Positions 34,268-42,364 of a DNA stretch of 64,000 bases are shown here, piece by piece. This stretch comes from Oscillospiraceae bacterium (GTDB taxonomy: Bacteria; Bacillota; Clostridia; Oscillospirales; Acutalibacteraceae), in contig JAQXVY010000033.1 of NCBI GenBank assembly GCA_029225165.1, positions 20,511 through 84,510 of the forward strand, given 5' to 3'. The position numbers and the translations under genes were made by a program. Below the pieces are notes generated by a model. That model searched no databases. It saw only the letters and a list, made by a program, of their open reading frames with translations, and was not told where the DNA came from. The stretch's first letter is position 1, and every line of letters starts with the position of its first letter.

Positions 34268-35590
34268 TTATAAATTCCTTAACCCTTTGGGATATTTATT
34301 CTTTAGCACTCCGTTGCTTGCCTTTCCAAAGCCTGTTGTGATTTCGTTCACCGAAACTGCTGTGTAGCCCTTGATACTGCTGTCAACGGCAACTGTTTCG
34401 CCGTGGAGGAATTTTTTTATTTCCTCGCTGTGTAAATCAAAGTCAACACAGCTATTGATTTCCTTAGGCTTTGCACCCATAAAGGCACTGTGGCAAGGTT
34501 CAATTCTGTTTTTCTTCATTTCACCCAGCAAAATTCCCGAACGCAAAACATTTAGCCCCGATATGCTTGGCATATCATTAGGAAAAAGATAAATTTTGTC
34601 CCCTACAACCTGAATGTTGTCACCAAAGGGCTCACCTACAAAAATGCTGTGGTAAAAATCTAAAATTTCTTCCCTGTTCTTTATTTTACCATATTCAAAG
34701 GGCGGAGTATATCCCCCTGTGGAGGTTTTCTTCTTTAATTTACAGCAAAAATGCCCCTCTCCGCCGTCATTCAGGAAAATTCTCTTGGCGTAGCCCAAGG
34801 TGTTTCTGCCAAACTCAGCTTTGCTGTCAACGATTTCAAATTCAGAGTTTTCCTTTAGGAATTTTTCAATAACACCCTCGTTTTCCCTTTCGTTGTAAGT
34901 GCAGGTGGAGTACACCATTTCGCCACCCTCTTTCAGGCAGTACTTGGCACTGTTTAGAATTTCAAGCTGTCTTACTGCACAGGTCAGGGTGTGCTCATAG
35001 CTCCATTCATTTTGGGCGTCACTGTCCTTTCGGAACATTCCCTCACCGGAGCAAGGTGCGTCCACCAGAATTTTGTCAAAAAAGTTTTCCAGGTGTTCCC
35101 CTATCACCTGTGGGTGACAGGAGGTTACAACGCAGTTTTTGACACCCATTCTCTCAATGTTGGAAAGGAGAATGTTGGCTCTGCTCCTGACGATTTCGTT
35201 GGCAAAGAGGATGCCCTCACCCTGTAAATCCGAGGCTATTTGAGTGCTTTTTCCGCCGGGTGCGGCGCACATATCAAGCACCTTGTCCCCCGGCTTTACA
35301 CCAAGCATTGTGACAGCCGAGGTTGCTGACGGCTCTTGAATATAAAATGCCCCTGCGTGGTGTAGCGGGGATTTTCCCAGACCGGTTACTGTGCTTGGAT
35401 AGTAGTAACCTGTTTTGCAAAAGGGAGTTTTTTCAAGGGGGAAATCAAGTAGCGACCTTAACTTTTCCTCTGTGCATTTCAGGGTGTTCACCCTTAACCC
35501 TTTGTAGGGCTGACAGGTGTTGTACAGCCTTAAAAATTCCTCGTATTCATTTGGAATCAGCTTTTTTATTTCCGAAAAAAATTTTTCCAT
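34268..35590 (-). CDS. RsmF/NOL1-NOP2-Sun family rRNA cytosine-C5 methyltransferase
   Basis: 440 residues. The catalytic core carries CAAPGGKSTQIAS (SAM loop, about residue 108), DAPCSGEGMFRKD (motif IV Cys) and STCTYNERENEGVIEKF (motif VI Cys), the pair of cysteines that act in C5 methylation. The C-terminal region (about 300-440) resembles the RsmF-type PUA-like domains, with KIYLFPNDMP and GYTAVSVNEITTGFGKASNG. Likely target is 16S rRNA, position not deducible. It lies 23 bases upstream of rsmA, a probable two-step ribosome maturation operon. Start with AAGGAAA upstream. Confidence 0.9.
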   Translation of the reverse strand: MEKFFSEIKKLIPNEYEEFLRLYNTCQPYKGLRVNTLKCTEEKLRSLLDFPLEKTPFCKTGYYYPSTVTGLGKSPLHHAGAFYIQEPSATSAVTMLGVKPGDKVLDMCAAPGGKSTQIASDLQGEGILFANEIVRSRANILLSNIERMGVKNCVVTSCHPQVIGEHLENFFDKILVDAPCSGEGMFRKDSDAQNEWSYEHTLTCAVRQLEILNSAKYCLKEGGEMVYSTCTYNERENEGVIEKFLKENSEFEIVDSKAEFGRNTLGYAKRIFLNDGGEGHFCCKLKKKTSTGGYTPPFEYGKIKNREEILDFYHSIFVGEPFGDNIQVVGDKIYLFPNDMPSISGLNVLRSGILLGEMKKNRIEPCHSAFMGAKPKEINSCVDFDLHSEEIKKFLHGETVAVDSSIKGYTAVSVNEITTGFGKASNGVLKNKYPKGLRNL

Positions 35591-35643
35591 CTGTATATTT
35601 CCTTTTTTTGTGCAAATGCTTTATATGAAAGGGAGGTGTTTTT

Positions 35644-35775
35644 ATGAGCAACAATCAGAATAAAAACAACCAGAATAATAACCAGAACCAGAATCAGAAT
35701 AACAACCAAAATCAGAACAATAACAAGAACAACCAAAATCAGAACCAGAACAAAAAGAAGAACAACAACTTCTGA
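35644..35775 (+). CDS. 43-residue Asn/Gln-rich protein
   Basis: ATG-to-TGA frame with an excellent ribosome binding site (GGGAGGTG, 5 bases before ATG). About 85 percent of residues are Asn or Gln with a few Lys: MSNNQNKNNQ at the start and NKKKNNNF at the end; no Cys, Trp or acidic residue. A hairpin follows 10 bases after the stop. It is divergent from the methyltransferase gene and faces an amidase gene. Tiny N/Q-rich proteins occur in spore-forming Firmicutes, so a spore or surface role is possible, but I do not recognise a specific family. The strong SD and clean frame make it probably real. Confidence 0.65.
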   Translation: MSNNQNKNNQNNNQNQNQNNNQNQNNNKNNQNQNQNKKKNNNF

Positions 35776-35785
35776 TAAAATTAAA

Positions 35786-35813
35786 TGTGTGAGCCCAGGT
35801 GTGGGTTCACACA
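35786..35813. terminator. Hairpin between the N/Q-rich gene and the amidase gene
   Basis: TGTGTGAGCCCA-GGTG-TGGGTTCACACA, a 12-pair stem with one G-T. The T-run is weak on both strands, but its place between convergent genes fits a terminator. Confidence 0.65.
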
Positions 35814-35877
35814 TAGATTGTCGGTTACATATTTATTTTGATTTTATAGCCTTATTATATCAAAAATGCAGAATAAA

Positions 35878-36426
35878 TCAAGGGTTAGGCTCTTTAAAGG
35901 GGACATTAAAGTATTCTGCAACGCTTTGTGCAAGTACCCTTGCAATATTGCCTATGTTGTCCCTTATCCACTGTGCGTCCTGTCGGTTGTCGTGGTAGGC
36001 AACCTCAATCAGCACAGCAGGTGCTTTTGTTTGGCGGACTTCTCCCAGTGATGTGGTTGCAATGAGGTCAACCTTGTTTGGGTTTGGGTATATTGTTTTG
36101 TAGTTCTTCTGAATAATCTCTGCGAAGCGTTTGCCGTTAGTTGAGGTAGGGTAATAGTAGATGTCAGCACCCTGTTGTTGCCCTTTTATTGTTTCAGGGG
36201 AAGCGTTTGAATGTATGGCAAGGTGCAAATCGTAGTTGCCCTTGTTGCTCTCTGCAATAACCTGTCTTGTGGTGGTGTCGGGATTGTTCCTTACAAAGTT
36301 AATTCCCGATGCCTTTAGGTAAGGCTCCATTGCATCTGCAATAAGGTTCATATAGTATTCTTCGTTGCCACCGTCAATGTATGGGTTAAACTCCTGTACC
36401 GACGGACTTAAAAATACAGTTGGCAT
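35878..36426 (-). CDS. N-acetylmuramoyl-L-alanine amidase (Amidase_3 family)
   Basis: 182 residues from ATG at 36426, chosen because CAGGAG sits at good distance and MPTVFLSPSVQEFNPY is a natural domain start; the longer frame from 36525 adds an unrelated stretch. The domain spans nearly the whole protein: NEEYYMNLIADAMEPYL with a zinc-side Glu, LHLAIHSNAS with the second ligand His, and VLIEVAYHDN with the catalytic Glu. Such zinc amidases cut the MurNAc-L-Ala bond. There is no signal peptide or wall-binding domain, which recalls cortex or mother-cell amidases and phage endolysins. Substrate context unknown. Confidence 0.87.
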   Translation of the reverse strand: MPTVFLSPSVQEFNPYIDGGNEEYYMNLIADAMEPYLKASGINFVRNNPDTTTRQVIAESNKGNYDLHLAIHSNASPETIKGQQQGADIYYYPTSTNGKRFAEIIQKNYKTIYPNPNKVDLIATTSLGEVRQTKAPAVLIEVAYHDNRQDAQWIRDNIGNIARVLAQSVAEYFNVPFKEPNP

Positions 36427-36553
36427 AATATAACTCCTGTCCGCTAAAGCCTGAATATTTTTCAAATTGCTTTGAAAATTCAATAGGGCATAGCTATAAA
36501 TCTTTTTCCATAAATAAGTATTCAAAAATTTTTGAAATATTACTGATTTTCTA

Positions 36554-36582
36554 TTTACAAATTACAATAATTGTGATAAAAT
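36554..36582 (+). promoter_or_regulatory. perR promoter
   Basis: TTTACA, 17-base spacer, TAAAAT. The PerR box at 36562-36576 fills the spacer. Confidence 0.75.
36562..36576. promoter_or_regulatory. PerR box
   Basis: TTACAATAATTGTGA is a 7-1-7 palindrome (6 of 7 pairs) matching the PerR consensus TTATAATNATTATAA at 12-13 positions. It occludes the spacer of the perR-rubrerythrin promoter, so autorepression is expected. Confidence 0.82.
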
Positions 36583-36622
36583 AGTATCAAATCAGTAATG
36601 ATTATTAATTTGGAGTACAGTT

Positions 36623-36997
36623 ATGAGAAGAAATTACAGCAGTAAGCGAAAAGCTATTTACGATATGCTTAAGTCCCGTACTGATCATCCATCTGCCAAG
36701 ACAATTTATGAGGATTTAAAGGGAGATTACCCCGACCTTAGTCTTGGTACTGTTTACAGGAATATCGGTCTTTTCAAGGAGGACGGCTCTGTTCAAAGTG
36801 TTTGCACCCTTAACGGCGAGGAACGCCTTGACGGTAACGAGGAGCCACATACACACCTTGTGTGTACTGCTTGCGGAAGAATTACTGATTTGTTCAATGA
36901 AGAATTACCTGTTGATGACAAGGCTGTTGTCGGTGACAGCTTTACAGTAGAAAAAAAGGTTGTCACCTACTTTGGAAAATGCAGTCATTGCAGATAA
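36623..36997 (+). CDS. perR: Peroxide-responsive Fur-family repressor PerR
   Basis: 124 residues, slightly short for the family. An N-terminal winged helix (about 1-65, HPSAKTIYEDL and SLGTVYRNIGLF) precedes the dimer domain. Structural zinc cysteines are Cys81, Cys84, Cys120 and Cys123. The metal-sensing set is Asp70, His76, His78 and Asp89; Asp rather than Glu at the last place (Asp104 in Bacillus PerR) favours PerR over Fur. It would lose DNA binding when the histidines are oxidised by peroxide. Cotranscribed with rubrerythrin 36 bases downstream. Confidence 0.92.
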   Translation: MRRNYSSKRKAIYDMLKSRTDHPSAKTIYEDLKGDYPDLSLGTVYRNIGLFKEDGSVQSVCTLNGEERLDGNEEPHTHLVCTACGRITDLFNEELPVDDKAVVGDSFTVEKKVVTYFGKCSHCR

Positions 36998-37033
36998 TTA
37001 TAAATTTTAATTAATAATTAGGAGGAAAATAAA

Positions 37034-37576
37034 ATGGCAAAATGGGTTTGTGCAATCTGCGGATATGTTCACGAGGGTCCTGAACCACCTGAGAAATGTC
37101 CACAGTGTAATGCACCGGCATCAAAGTTTAACGAGGTTAAGGAAGGCGCAGGTTTTGCTTGCGAGCATATTGTAGGCATCACAGAGGGCGTTTCCGAGGA
37201 TATTATTGAGGATTTGAGAGCTAACTTCAACGGTGAATGTTCCGAGGTTGGTATGTACCTTGCAATGGCAAGAGTTGCTGACAGAGAGGGCTATCCTGAA
37301 ATTTCAGCCGCTTTCACAAAGTACGCTTTTGAAGAGGCAGAGCACGCAGCAAAGTTTGCTGAAATCCTTGGCGAGGTAATCACAGATTCTACAAAGAAGA
37401 ACCTACAGATGAGAGCAGAGGCAGAGGCCGGTGCTTGTGAGGGTAAGCTTGACCTTGCTGTAAGAGCAAAGAAGGCTAACCTTGACGCTATTCACGACAC
37501 AGTTCACGAAATGGCAAAGGACGAGGCTCGCCACGGCGCAGGCTTTGCAGGTCTTTTAAAGAGATACTTTGGCTAA
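37034..37576 (+). CDS. Reverse-type rubrerythrin (peroxide reductase)
   Basis: 180 residues. The rubredoxin-like iron site comes first (Cys6, Cys9, Cys22, Cys25: CAICGY and CPQCNA), followed by a ferritin-like di-iron four-helix domain (about 50-180) with [33 protein letters not shown] and [14 protein letters not shown]. This rubredoxin-first order defines reverse rubrerythrin, which reduces H2O2 in anaerobes. AGGAGG precedes the ATG. Operon with perR and followed by a strong terminator. Confidence 0.93.
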   Translation: MAKWVCAICGYVHEGPEPPEKCPQCNAPASKFNEVKEGAGFACEHIVGITEGVSEDIIEDLRANFNGECSEVGMYLAMARVADREGYPEISAAFTKYAFEEAEHAAKFAEILGEVITDSTKKNLQMRAEAEAGACEGKLDLAVRAKKANLDAIHDTVHEMAKDEARHGAGFAGLLKRYFG

Positions 37577-37620
37577 TTAAAGTATTTCAACAATATTTTA
37601 AAATAATAATATCTTTCACT

Positions 37621-37655
37621 AACAAAGGGTATGCGTTTGCATACCCTTTGTTTTA
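37621..37655 (+). terminator. Terminator of the perR-rubrerythrin operon
   Basis: AACAAAGGGTATGC-GTTT-GCATACCCTTTGTT then TTA. It is symmetrical enough to serve the convergent gene at 37666 too. Confidence 0.92.
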
Positions 37656-37665
37656 TAATCTTTTC

Positions 37666-38369
37666 TTAATAAATATGATTTAAAAATTTAATATTATACT
37701 TTCCCGGTTTTACATTATCTATATAAGTATAGTTTACAAAACCTTCCCCGACTGATATATCAGCGGTTATGATAGAGCCGGAATCAACAACAGTATTTCC
37801 CTTATATACCTTCCATGGTACCCAAACGCTATCACTAATATCTGCATATTGGTCAGAATATGTTTTTACTCCTTTAACATATATCTGTACACTTGGGTCA
37901 TTAATTGCAAAACTCCAATACTTAATTTTTGTCCATACTTTCGTTATTTTAACCGTATCTGTTAAATAGCCATCGTAATCGTAATTGTTAATATAGAAGG
38001 GAGTTTTCGGTAATTTTATGTCAACAGTTCGCACATTGACTGTTATTTTAATGCTTTTTTTGGTTTTAGTGTTCTTTACTGTAATTTTAGTACTTCCATA
38101 TGATTTACCTGTTAAATAAAGTTTGATGTTATCACCTTTCCATTTACCCCACTTGGCACTACATATGTTCTTATTAGCAACTTTAAAAGACAGTGAACCA
38201 TTTGATTTTGATGTGATTGTAACAGTCCCTTTGTCTTGTATTGTTATTTTTGTTTTGTTTGCGTAAAGGGTTTTACCCTTGGCATTTACAGAACTAAAAG
38301 TTCCAGCCAACAGCGAAAATATCAATGTAAATAATAGAATAACAGATATACTTTTTTGGTTCTTAACAT
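37666..38369 (-). pseudogene. Secreted Ig-like protein interrupted by a one-base frameshift in the signal peptide
   Basis: An ATG at 38369 with AGGGGTG upstream begins MLRTKK, then the frame hits a stop after 15 codons. Shifting by one base at the A6 run (38352-38357, read as T on the plus strand) gives MLRTKKSISVILLFTLIFSL LAGTFSSVNA, a textbook signal peptide, running into 219 more residues that stop at 37666. The mature part has an Ig-like first domain (KTKITIQDKGTVTITS, STKITVKNTKTKKSIKITV) and an unrecognised C-terminal half. A TTG at 38325 could start a truncated product lacking a proper signal. So this is a decayed gene, a sequencing error, or a slippage-controlled gene. Confidence 0.72.
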
Positions 38370-38547
38370 ATAGACACCCCTAAGTCATAAAATAATAGAG
38401 TTTATTGTAAAAAAACTATACATATATTTTAATATTATATTAACAATATGTCAATAGATAACAAAATATTTTGTAAAAACATTATAATTATATATAATAT
38501 ACATTATAATAATGTCTTTTGTTGTGTCTGTTTCAGTTCTAAAAGAA

Positions 38548-39984
38548 CTATTTTACTGTATAATATTTTTGATCCTTGCTTTTAGGTGATTCGGGCTTAG
38601 TGAGTGCAATTTTATTTTCGACAATCAGGGGTTTTATATGTTTGCTCATAAGATAGGCTATTGTTATGTCATTCTTAAATTTTTCTTCAAGTTCCCTGCG
38701 ACTTCTCGGAACATTGCAAAAGTCGAGAATCCGACTTGTAAGGTCGCTGTTTTCTTTTTTATTTATAATTTCATTGTATAGTATAGCCTTGAATATACCT
38801 CTGTTATTCAAAAATACCGGCTGTGGAAGTCCTGCGTTTTTCATCGCACTTCTTATAGTGGGAATACCGCTGTAACGGTTTTCTGTTTCGCCCATAATTT
38901 CAAGAGCGCCTGCAATATAGGGATTTCTGGTGTCAGCAGAAACATAACCCAAATTATCCAGTGTTAATCTTCCGTACAATCCTCCCGGATTTTCAATTTC
39001 CATTCTGTCGGAATACATTGTGATAGTAATCGGAGCAGACTCGGTGTGGATACTGTAATCACGGTGAATAAGTGCATTAAGTACAAGCTCTCTGACTGCG
39101 ATAACAGGATACTCTGTTCTGTCATTTCTCATTCCCGTTTCAGAGTCAATTATGGTTTTCGTCTTCATGTTTTTTCTGACAAAAATCAGTGCGTCGTTGA
39201 GCATTTGAGTAATCGAGCCTTCTATCCTCTTGTTGTCAATAAATCTCTCGCCGACACTTCCTGTTGCACTCATTTCCTTTCCGGGAACAGAAACAGCGGT
39301 GATGCAAAGCTGTGGAAAGTAAGCTTGGGGATAAACCGAGAAAAGCATCAGTGCAGAAACGGTAGGCTTATTATCGACAACAAAGCCCTGCAAACGGTTG
39401 ATTTCCTTTTCTTCAAGTTTGGCAAGGTGTGGCTTGTTTTTTTTTAATTCAAGAAGATACATCTGATATTCTTCGGTGTTTATATCCCCGATTTCCGCCC
39501 TGTCGTTCGTTCTCAGTTCGTCGTGTATATCCTGCTTGAACGCTTCATAACTGTAAACTTCATACTCGGTCATCAGTCTGTCACCGTCGCCAACACGCAC
39601 ATAAGACCCTCTTAGTCTTCCTGCTCCCTTGTAAAAACAGGGTTTCTGAAAATTATCCATTTCCTGAATTTCTGCACTTACCACGGTTTTGCCGTCAATT
39701 ACTGCAACTGTACACAGCGGTCTTACCACCGGCTCCATCTGCAGACTTTGCTCCATTATCTTTTTTTGTAAGTCGGCAGGGTCATAAACTCCGCATACAT
39801 TGTAGTCCTCGTTTTCATCAACGCCAAAAATAATTGTTCCGCCGTTCTGTTGATTTGAAAAAGACGAAAGGGTATCGAAAATTTTTGGGCAACCCTTTTT
39901 GGCTGATTTAACTTCGATGTAATTGCTTTCGCTTTTTTTCAGTTGTATATCTTCAATCAGTTCTATCAATTCATTTTCCAGCAT
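38548..39984 (-). CDS. AlbA_2/Schlafen-domain protein with HATPase_c_4-type C-terminus (putative transcriptional regulator)
   Basis: About 478 residues. The N-terminal AlbA_2 (Slfn) domain covers about 1-130 (ESNYIEVKSAKKG, FSNQQNGGTIIFGVDEN, GSYVRVGDGDRLMTE). The middle and C-terminal part resembles the RecG-like HATPase_c_4 family (RELVLNALIHRDYS, YSDRMEIENPGGLYG, NPYIAGALEIMG), ending in a winged-helix-like region (LDFCNVPRSRRELEEKF). Start at 39984 has AGGAGG seven bases upstream. These proteins are annotated as regulators or ATP-binding proteins; some occur in defence islands, but no other defence gene is adjacent. An array of roughly helix-phased repeats lies just upstream of its start. 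Confidence 0.85.
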   Translation of the reverse strand: MLENELIELIEDIQLKKSESNYIEVKSAKKGCPKIFDTLSSFSNQQNGGTIIFGVDENEDYNVCGVYDPADLQKKIMEQSLQMEPVVRPLCTVAVIDGKTVVSAEIQEMDNFQKPCFYKGAGRLRGSYVRVGDGDRLMTEYEVYSYEAFKQDIHDELRTNDRAEIGDINTEEYQMYLLELKKNKPHLAKLEEKEINRLQGFVVDNKPTVSALMLFSVYPQAYFPQLCITAVSVPGKEMSATGSVGERFIDNKRIEGSITQMLNDALIFVRKNMKTKTIIDSETGMRNDRTEYPVIAVRELVLNALIHRDYSIHTESAPITITMYSDRMEIENPGGLYGRLTLDNLGYVSADTRNPYIAGALEIMGETENRYSGIPTIRSAMKNAGLPQPVFLNNRGIFKAILYNEIINKKENSDLTSRILDFCNVPRSRRELEEKFKNDITIAYLMSKHIKPLIVENKIALTKPESPKSKDQKYYTVK

Positions 39985-40037
39985 AAAAAATCCTCCTGAT
40001 TTCATTATACTAAATTTATAAGAATTTTCAAGAGGGT

Positions 40038-40163
40038 TTCTGATAAATTTCGCATAGTTTTATAAACTTTCTTCTAAATTTATATATTATTCTCATAAAT
40101 TTGTTTATTTTCTTTTAATTTTCTTCTAAATTCTTATAATTCGCATAAATTTCTTCTAATTTT
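40038..40163. repeat. Array of 13-bp repeats TTCnnmTAAATTT in near-helical phase
   Basis: Copies begin at 40038 (TTCTGATAAATTT), 40069 (TTCTTCTAAATTT), 40090 (TTCTCATAAATTT), 40121 (TTCTTCTAAATTC), 40140 (TTCGCATAAATTT) and 40151 (TTCTTCTAATTTT). Start-to-start steps are 31, 21, 31, 19 and 11 bases, close to whole helical turns. It lies between the AlbA_2 gene and the htpG promoter. The stretch 39985-40233 holds nothing else visible. Confidence 0.65.
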
Positions 40164-40233
40164 GATAAAATGTCTTTAAATTCTGCTAAACGGTTAAGGC
40201 TACTGAAAAAATAGAAAATTTTTTGTTTTTCTC

Positions 40234-40262
40234 TTGACTTTCCCTGCTCTTAGTTGTATATT
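40234..40262 (+). promoter_or_regulatory. htpG promoter
   Basis: TTGACT, 17-base spacer, TATATT; transcription start expected near 40269, just before the CIRCE element. Confidence 0.82.
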
Positions 40263-40273
40263 ATCTTATAGAG

Positions 40274-40300
40274 TTAGCACTCGTGAAGTTAGAGTGCTAA
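40274..40300. promoter_or_regulatory. CIRCE element (HrcA operator)
   Basis: TTAGCACTC-N9-GAGTGCTAA matches the CIRCE consensus at every position. It lies in the first transcribed bases ahead of htpG. Confidence 0.97.
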
Positions 40301-40328
40301 AATTAAAACAAAAAGAGGTTTGATTATT

Positions 40329-42224
40329 TTGGCTAAAAAACAATTTAAGTCAGAGTCAAAAAGACTCCTTGACCTTATGATTAACTCAATTTACACAAAC
40401 AAGGACATTTTCCTTAGGGAAATTATCTCAAATGCAAGTGACGCTATCGACAAGCTTTGCTTTAAAAGTCTTACCGACAACAATGTTGGTCTTGACAGAA
40501 ACGACTTCAAAATCGAGGTGTCTGCAAACAAGGACACAAGAACATTAACTGTTAGTGACAACGGTATCGGTATGGACAAGGAGGATTTGGAGAACAACTT
40601 GGGTGTTATTGCGTCCTCAGGCTCATATAAATTCAAGCAGGAAATGGGCGAAAAGGACAAAGAGGACATCGACATTATCGGTCAGTTCGGCGTTGGCTTT
40701 TACTCCGCATTTATGGTTGCAAAGGACATCACCGTTATCACCAAAAAGTACGGCAGTGAACAGGCTTACAAGTGGCATTCCACAGGGGCTGACGGCTACA
40801 CAATAACAGAGTGCGACAAGGACGCTGTGGGTACTGACATCATTATGATTCTCAAGGACAACACAGAGGAAGAAAGCTATGACCAGTACCTTGAGCAGTA
40901 CAAGCTTTCCGCTTTAATCAAGAAGTACAGCGACTACATCCGCTATCCTATTGAAATGGAAATGAAGAAGTCCCGTATTAAGGAAGAAACAAAGGACAGC
41001 GACAAGCCTGAATATGAGGATTATTTTGAAAAGGAAACACTTAACTCAATGGTTCCTCTGTGGCAAAAGCCTAAAAAGGATGTAACTGACGAGGAATACA
41101 ATCAGTTCTATATGGAAAAGTTTATGGACTACAACGAGCCTTTAAAGGTTATTTCCACCTCTGTTGAGGGCGTTGTAACATACAAGGCTTTGCTGTTCAT
41201 TCCGTCAAAAACTCCATACAACTACTTTACAAAGGAATACAAAAAGGGCTTACAGCTCTATTCATCAGGTGTTCTCATTATGGACAACTGCGAGGAGCTT
41301 TTGCCTGAGCATTTCCGCTTTGTAAAGGGTGTTGTTGACTCCCCTGATGTCAGCCTTAACATTTCAAGAGAAATGCTCCAGCAGGACAGGGTTGTTAAGC
41401 AGATGGCAAAAACCCTTGAAAAGAAGATTAAAAATGAACTTGCCTCAATGCTGAAAAAGGACAGAGAAAGCTACGAAAAGTTCTACTCTGCTTTCGGTAT
41501 TCAGCTGAAGTACGGTTGCGTTGCCGACTACGGTATGAACAAGGGCGAGTTGCAGGATTTGCTTATGTTCTACTCAGGCAAGGAGAAGAAGAACATCACC
41601 CTCAAAGAGTATGTTGACAATATGAAGGAAAATCAGAAGTACATCTACTTTGCAACAGGTGAAAGCGTTGACGCTATCGACAGACTTCCTGTTCTTGAAC
41701 TGTTAAAGGATAACGACTTTGACATTCTCTACCTGACTGACGAGGTTGACGAGTTCTGTATGCAGTCACTTATGGCTTATAACGAAAAGGAACTCCGTTC
41801 TGTTCTCAATGACGACCTGGGACTTCCTGAGGAAAATAAGGAGGAAACAGAGGAAGAAAAGTCACAGAGCGAGGGTACTGTAAACTTCATCAAGGAAACA
41901 CTTGGTGAACAGGTTTCGGATGTTGTTGTGAGTAAAAAGCTGAAGAGCTACCCTGTTGTCCTCACTGCAAAGGGCGGAGTAAGCTTTGAAATGGAAAAAT
42001 ACTTTGCACAGGTTAATCCCGAGGGCGGTGTAAAGGCTCAAAGAGTCCTTGAAATCAACCCTAACCACGAAACAATCAAGGCTATGATGAGCTACATTGA
42101 CACAGATATGGAAAAGGCAAAGTCCTACTGCCAGCTACTTCTCTGTCAGGCACAGCTTATGGCTGGTCTTGACCTTGACAACACAGCACAGTACAGCAAC
42201 CTTGTGCTTTCGCTGATGAAATGA
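40329..42224 (+). CDS. htpG: Hsp90-family chaperone HtpG
   Basis: 631 residues. N-terminal GHKL ATPase domain (SKRLLDLMINSIYTNKDIFL, SNASDAIDKL, DNGIGMDKEDL, GQFGVGFYSAFMVA), middle client-binding domain (RFVKGVVDSPDVSLNISREM) and C-terminal dimerisation domain. It is an ATP-driven dimeric protein-folding factor in the cytoplasm. TTG at 40329 gives MAKKQFKSESKRLL, the family's usual N-terminus, with AGAGG 10 bases upstream; the earlier TTG at 40320 is too close to the SD. A perfect CIRCE element and good promoter put it under HrcA heat-shock control. Confidence 0.96.
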   Translation: MAKKQFKSESKRLLDLMINSIYTNKDIFLREIISNASDAIDKLCFKSLTDNNVGLDRNDFKIEVSANKDTRTLTVSDNGIGMDKEDLENNLGVIASSGSYKFKQEMGEKDKEDIDIIGQFGVGFYSAFMVAKDITVITKKYGSEQAYKWHSTGADGYTITECDKDAVGTDIIMILKDNTEEESYDQYLEQYKLSALIKKYSDYIRYPIEMEMKKSRIKEETKDSDKPEYEDYFEKETLNSMVPLWQKPKKDVTDEEYNQFYMEKFMDYNEPLKVISTSVEGVVTYKALLFIPSKTPYNYFTKEYKKGLQLYSSGVLIMDNCEELLPEHFRFVKGVVDSPDVSLNISREMLQQDRVVKQMAKTLEKKIKNELASMLKKDRESYEKFYSAFGIQLKYGCVADYGMNKGELQDLLMFYSGKEKKNITLKEYVDNMKENQKYIYFATGESVDAIDRLPVLELLKDNDFDILYLTDEVDEFCMQSLMAYNEKELRSVLNDDLGLPEENKEETEEEKSQSEGTVNFIKETLGEQVSDVVVSKKLKSYPVVLTAKGGVSFEMEKYFAQVNPEGGVKAQRVLEINPNHETIKAMMSYIDTDMEKAKSYCQLLLCQAQLMAGLDLDNTAQYSNLVLSLMK

Positions 42225-42260
42225 TTTAGGTAATATATACAAAAATATTTCATATAAAAA

Positions 42261-42289
42261 GGTTATCCTATTTTGGATAGCCTTTTTTG
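42261..42289 (+). terminator. Terminator after htpG
   Basis: GGTTATCC-TATTTT-GGATAGCC followed by TTTTTTG. Confidence 0.93.
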
Positions 42290-42364
42290 TGTTTTAACCC
42301 GATTTTAACTTGAAGTATGCCCCTTTGCGTGATACAATTAGAGCGGAATAAAGGAGGGGATACT

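Noticed and set aside
35566..35814. 82-codon Val/Ile-rich frame antisense to the N/Q-rich micro-gene
   Set aside because: It is the complement of AAC/CAG-rich coding DNA with no ribosome binding site; the plus-strand frame has a strong one.
38548..40005. AlbA_2 protein as part of a defence island
   Set aside because: No neighbouring nuclease, methylase, toxin or other defence gene; the family is also a common regulator.
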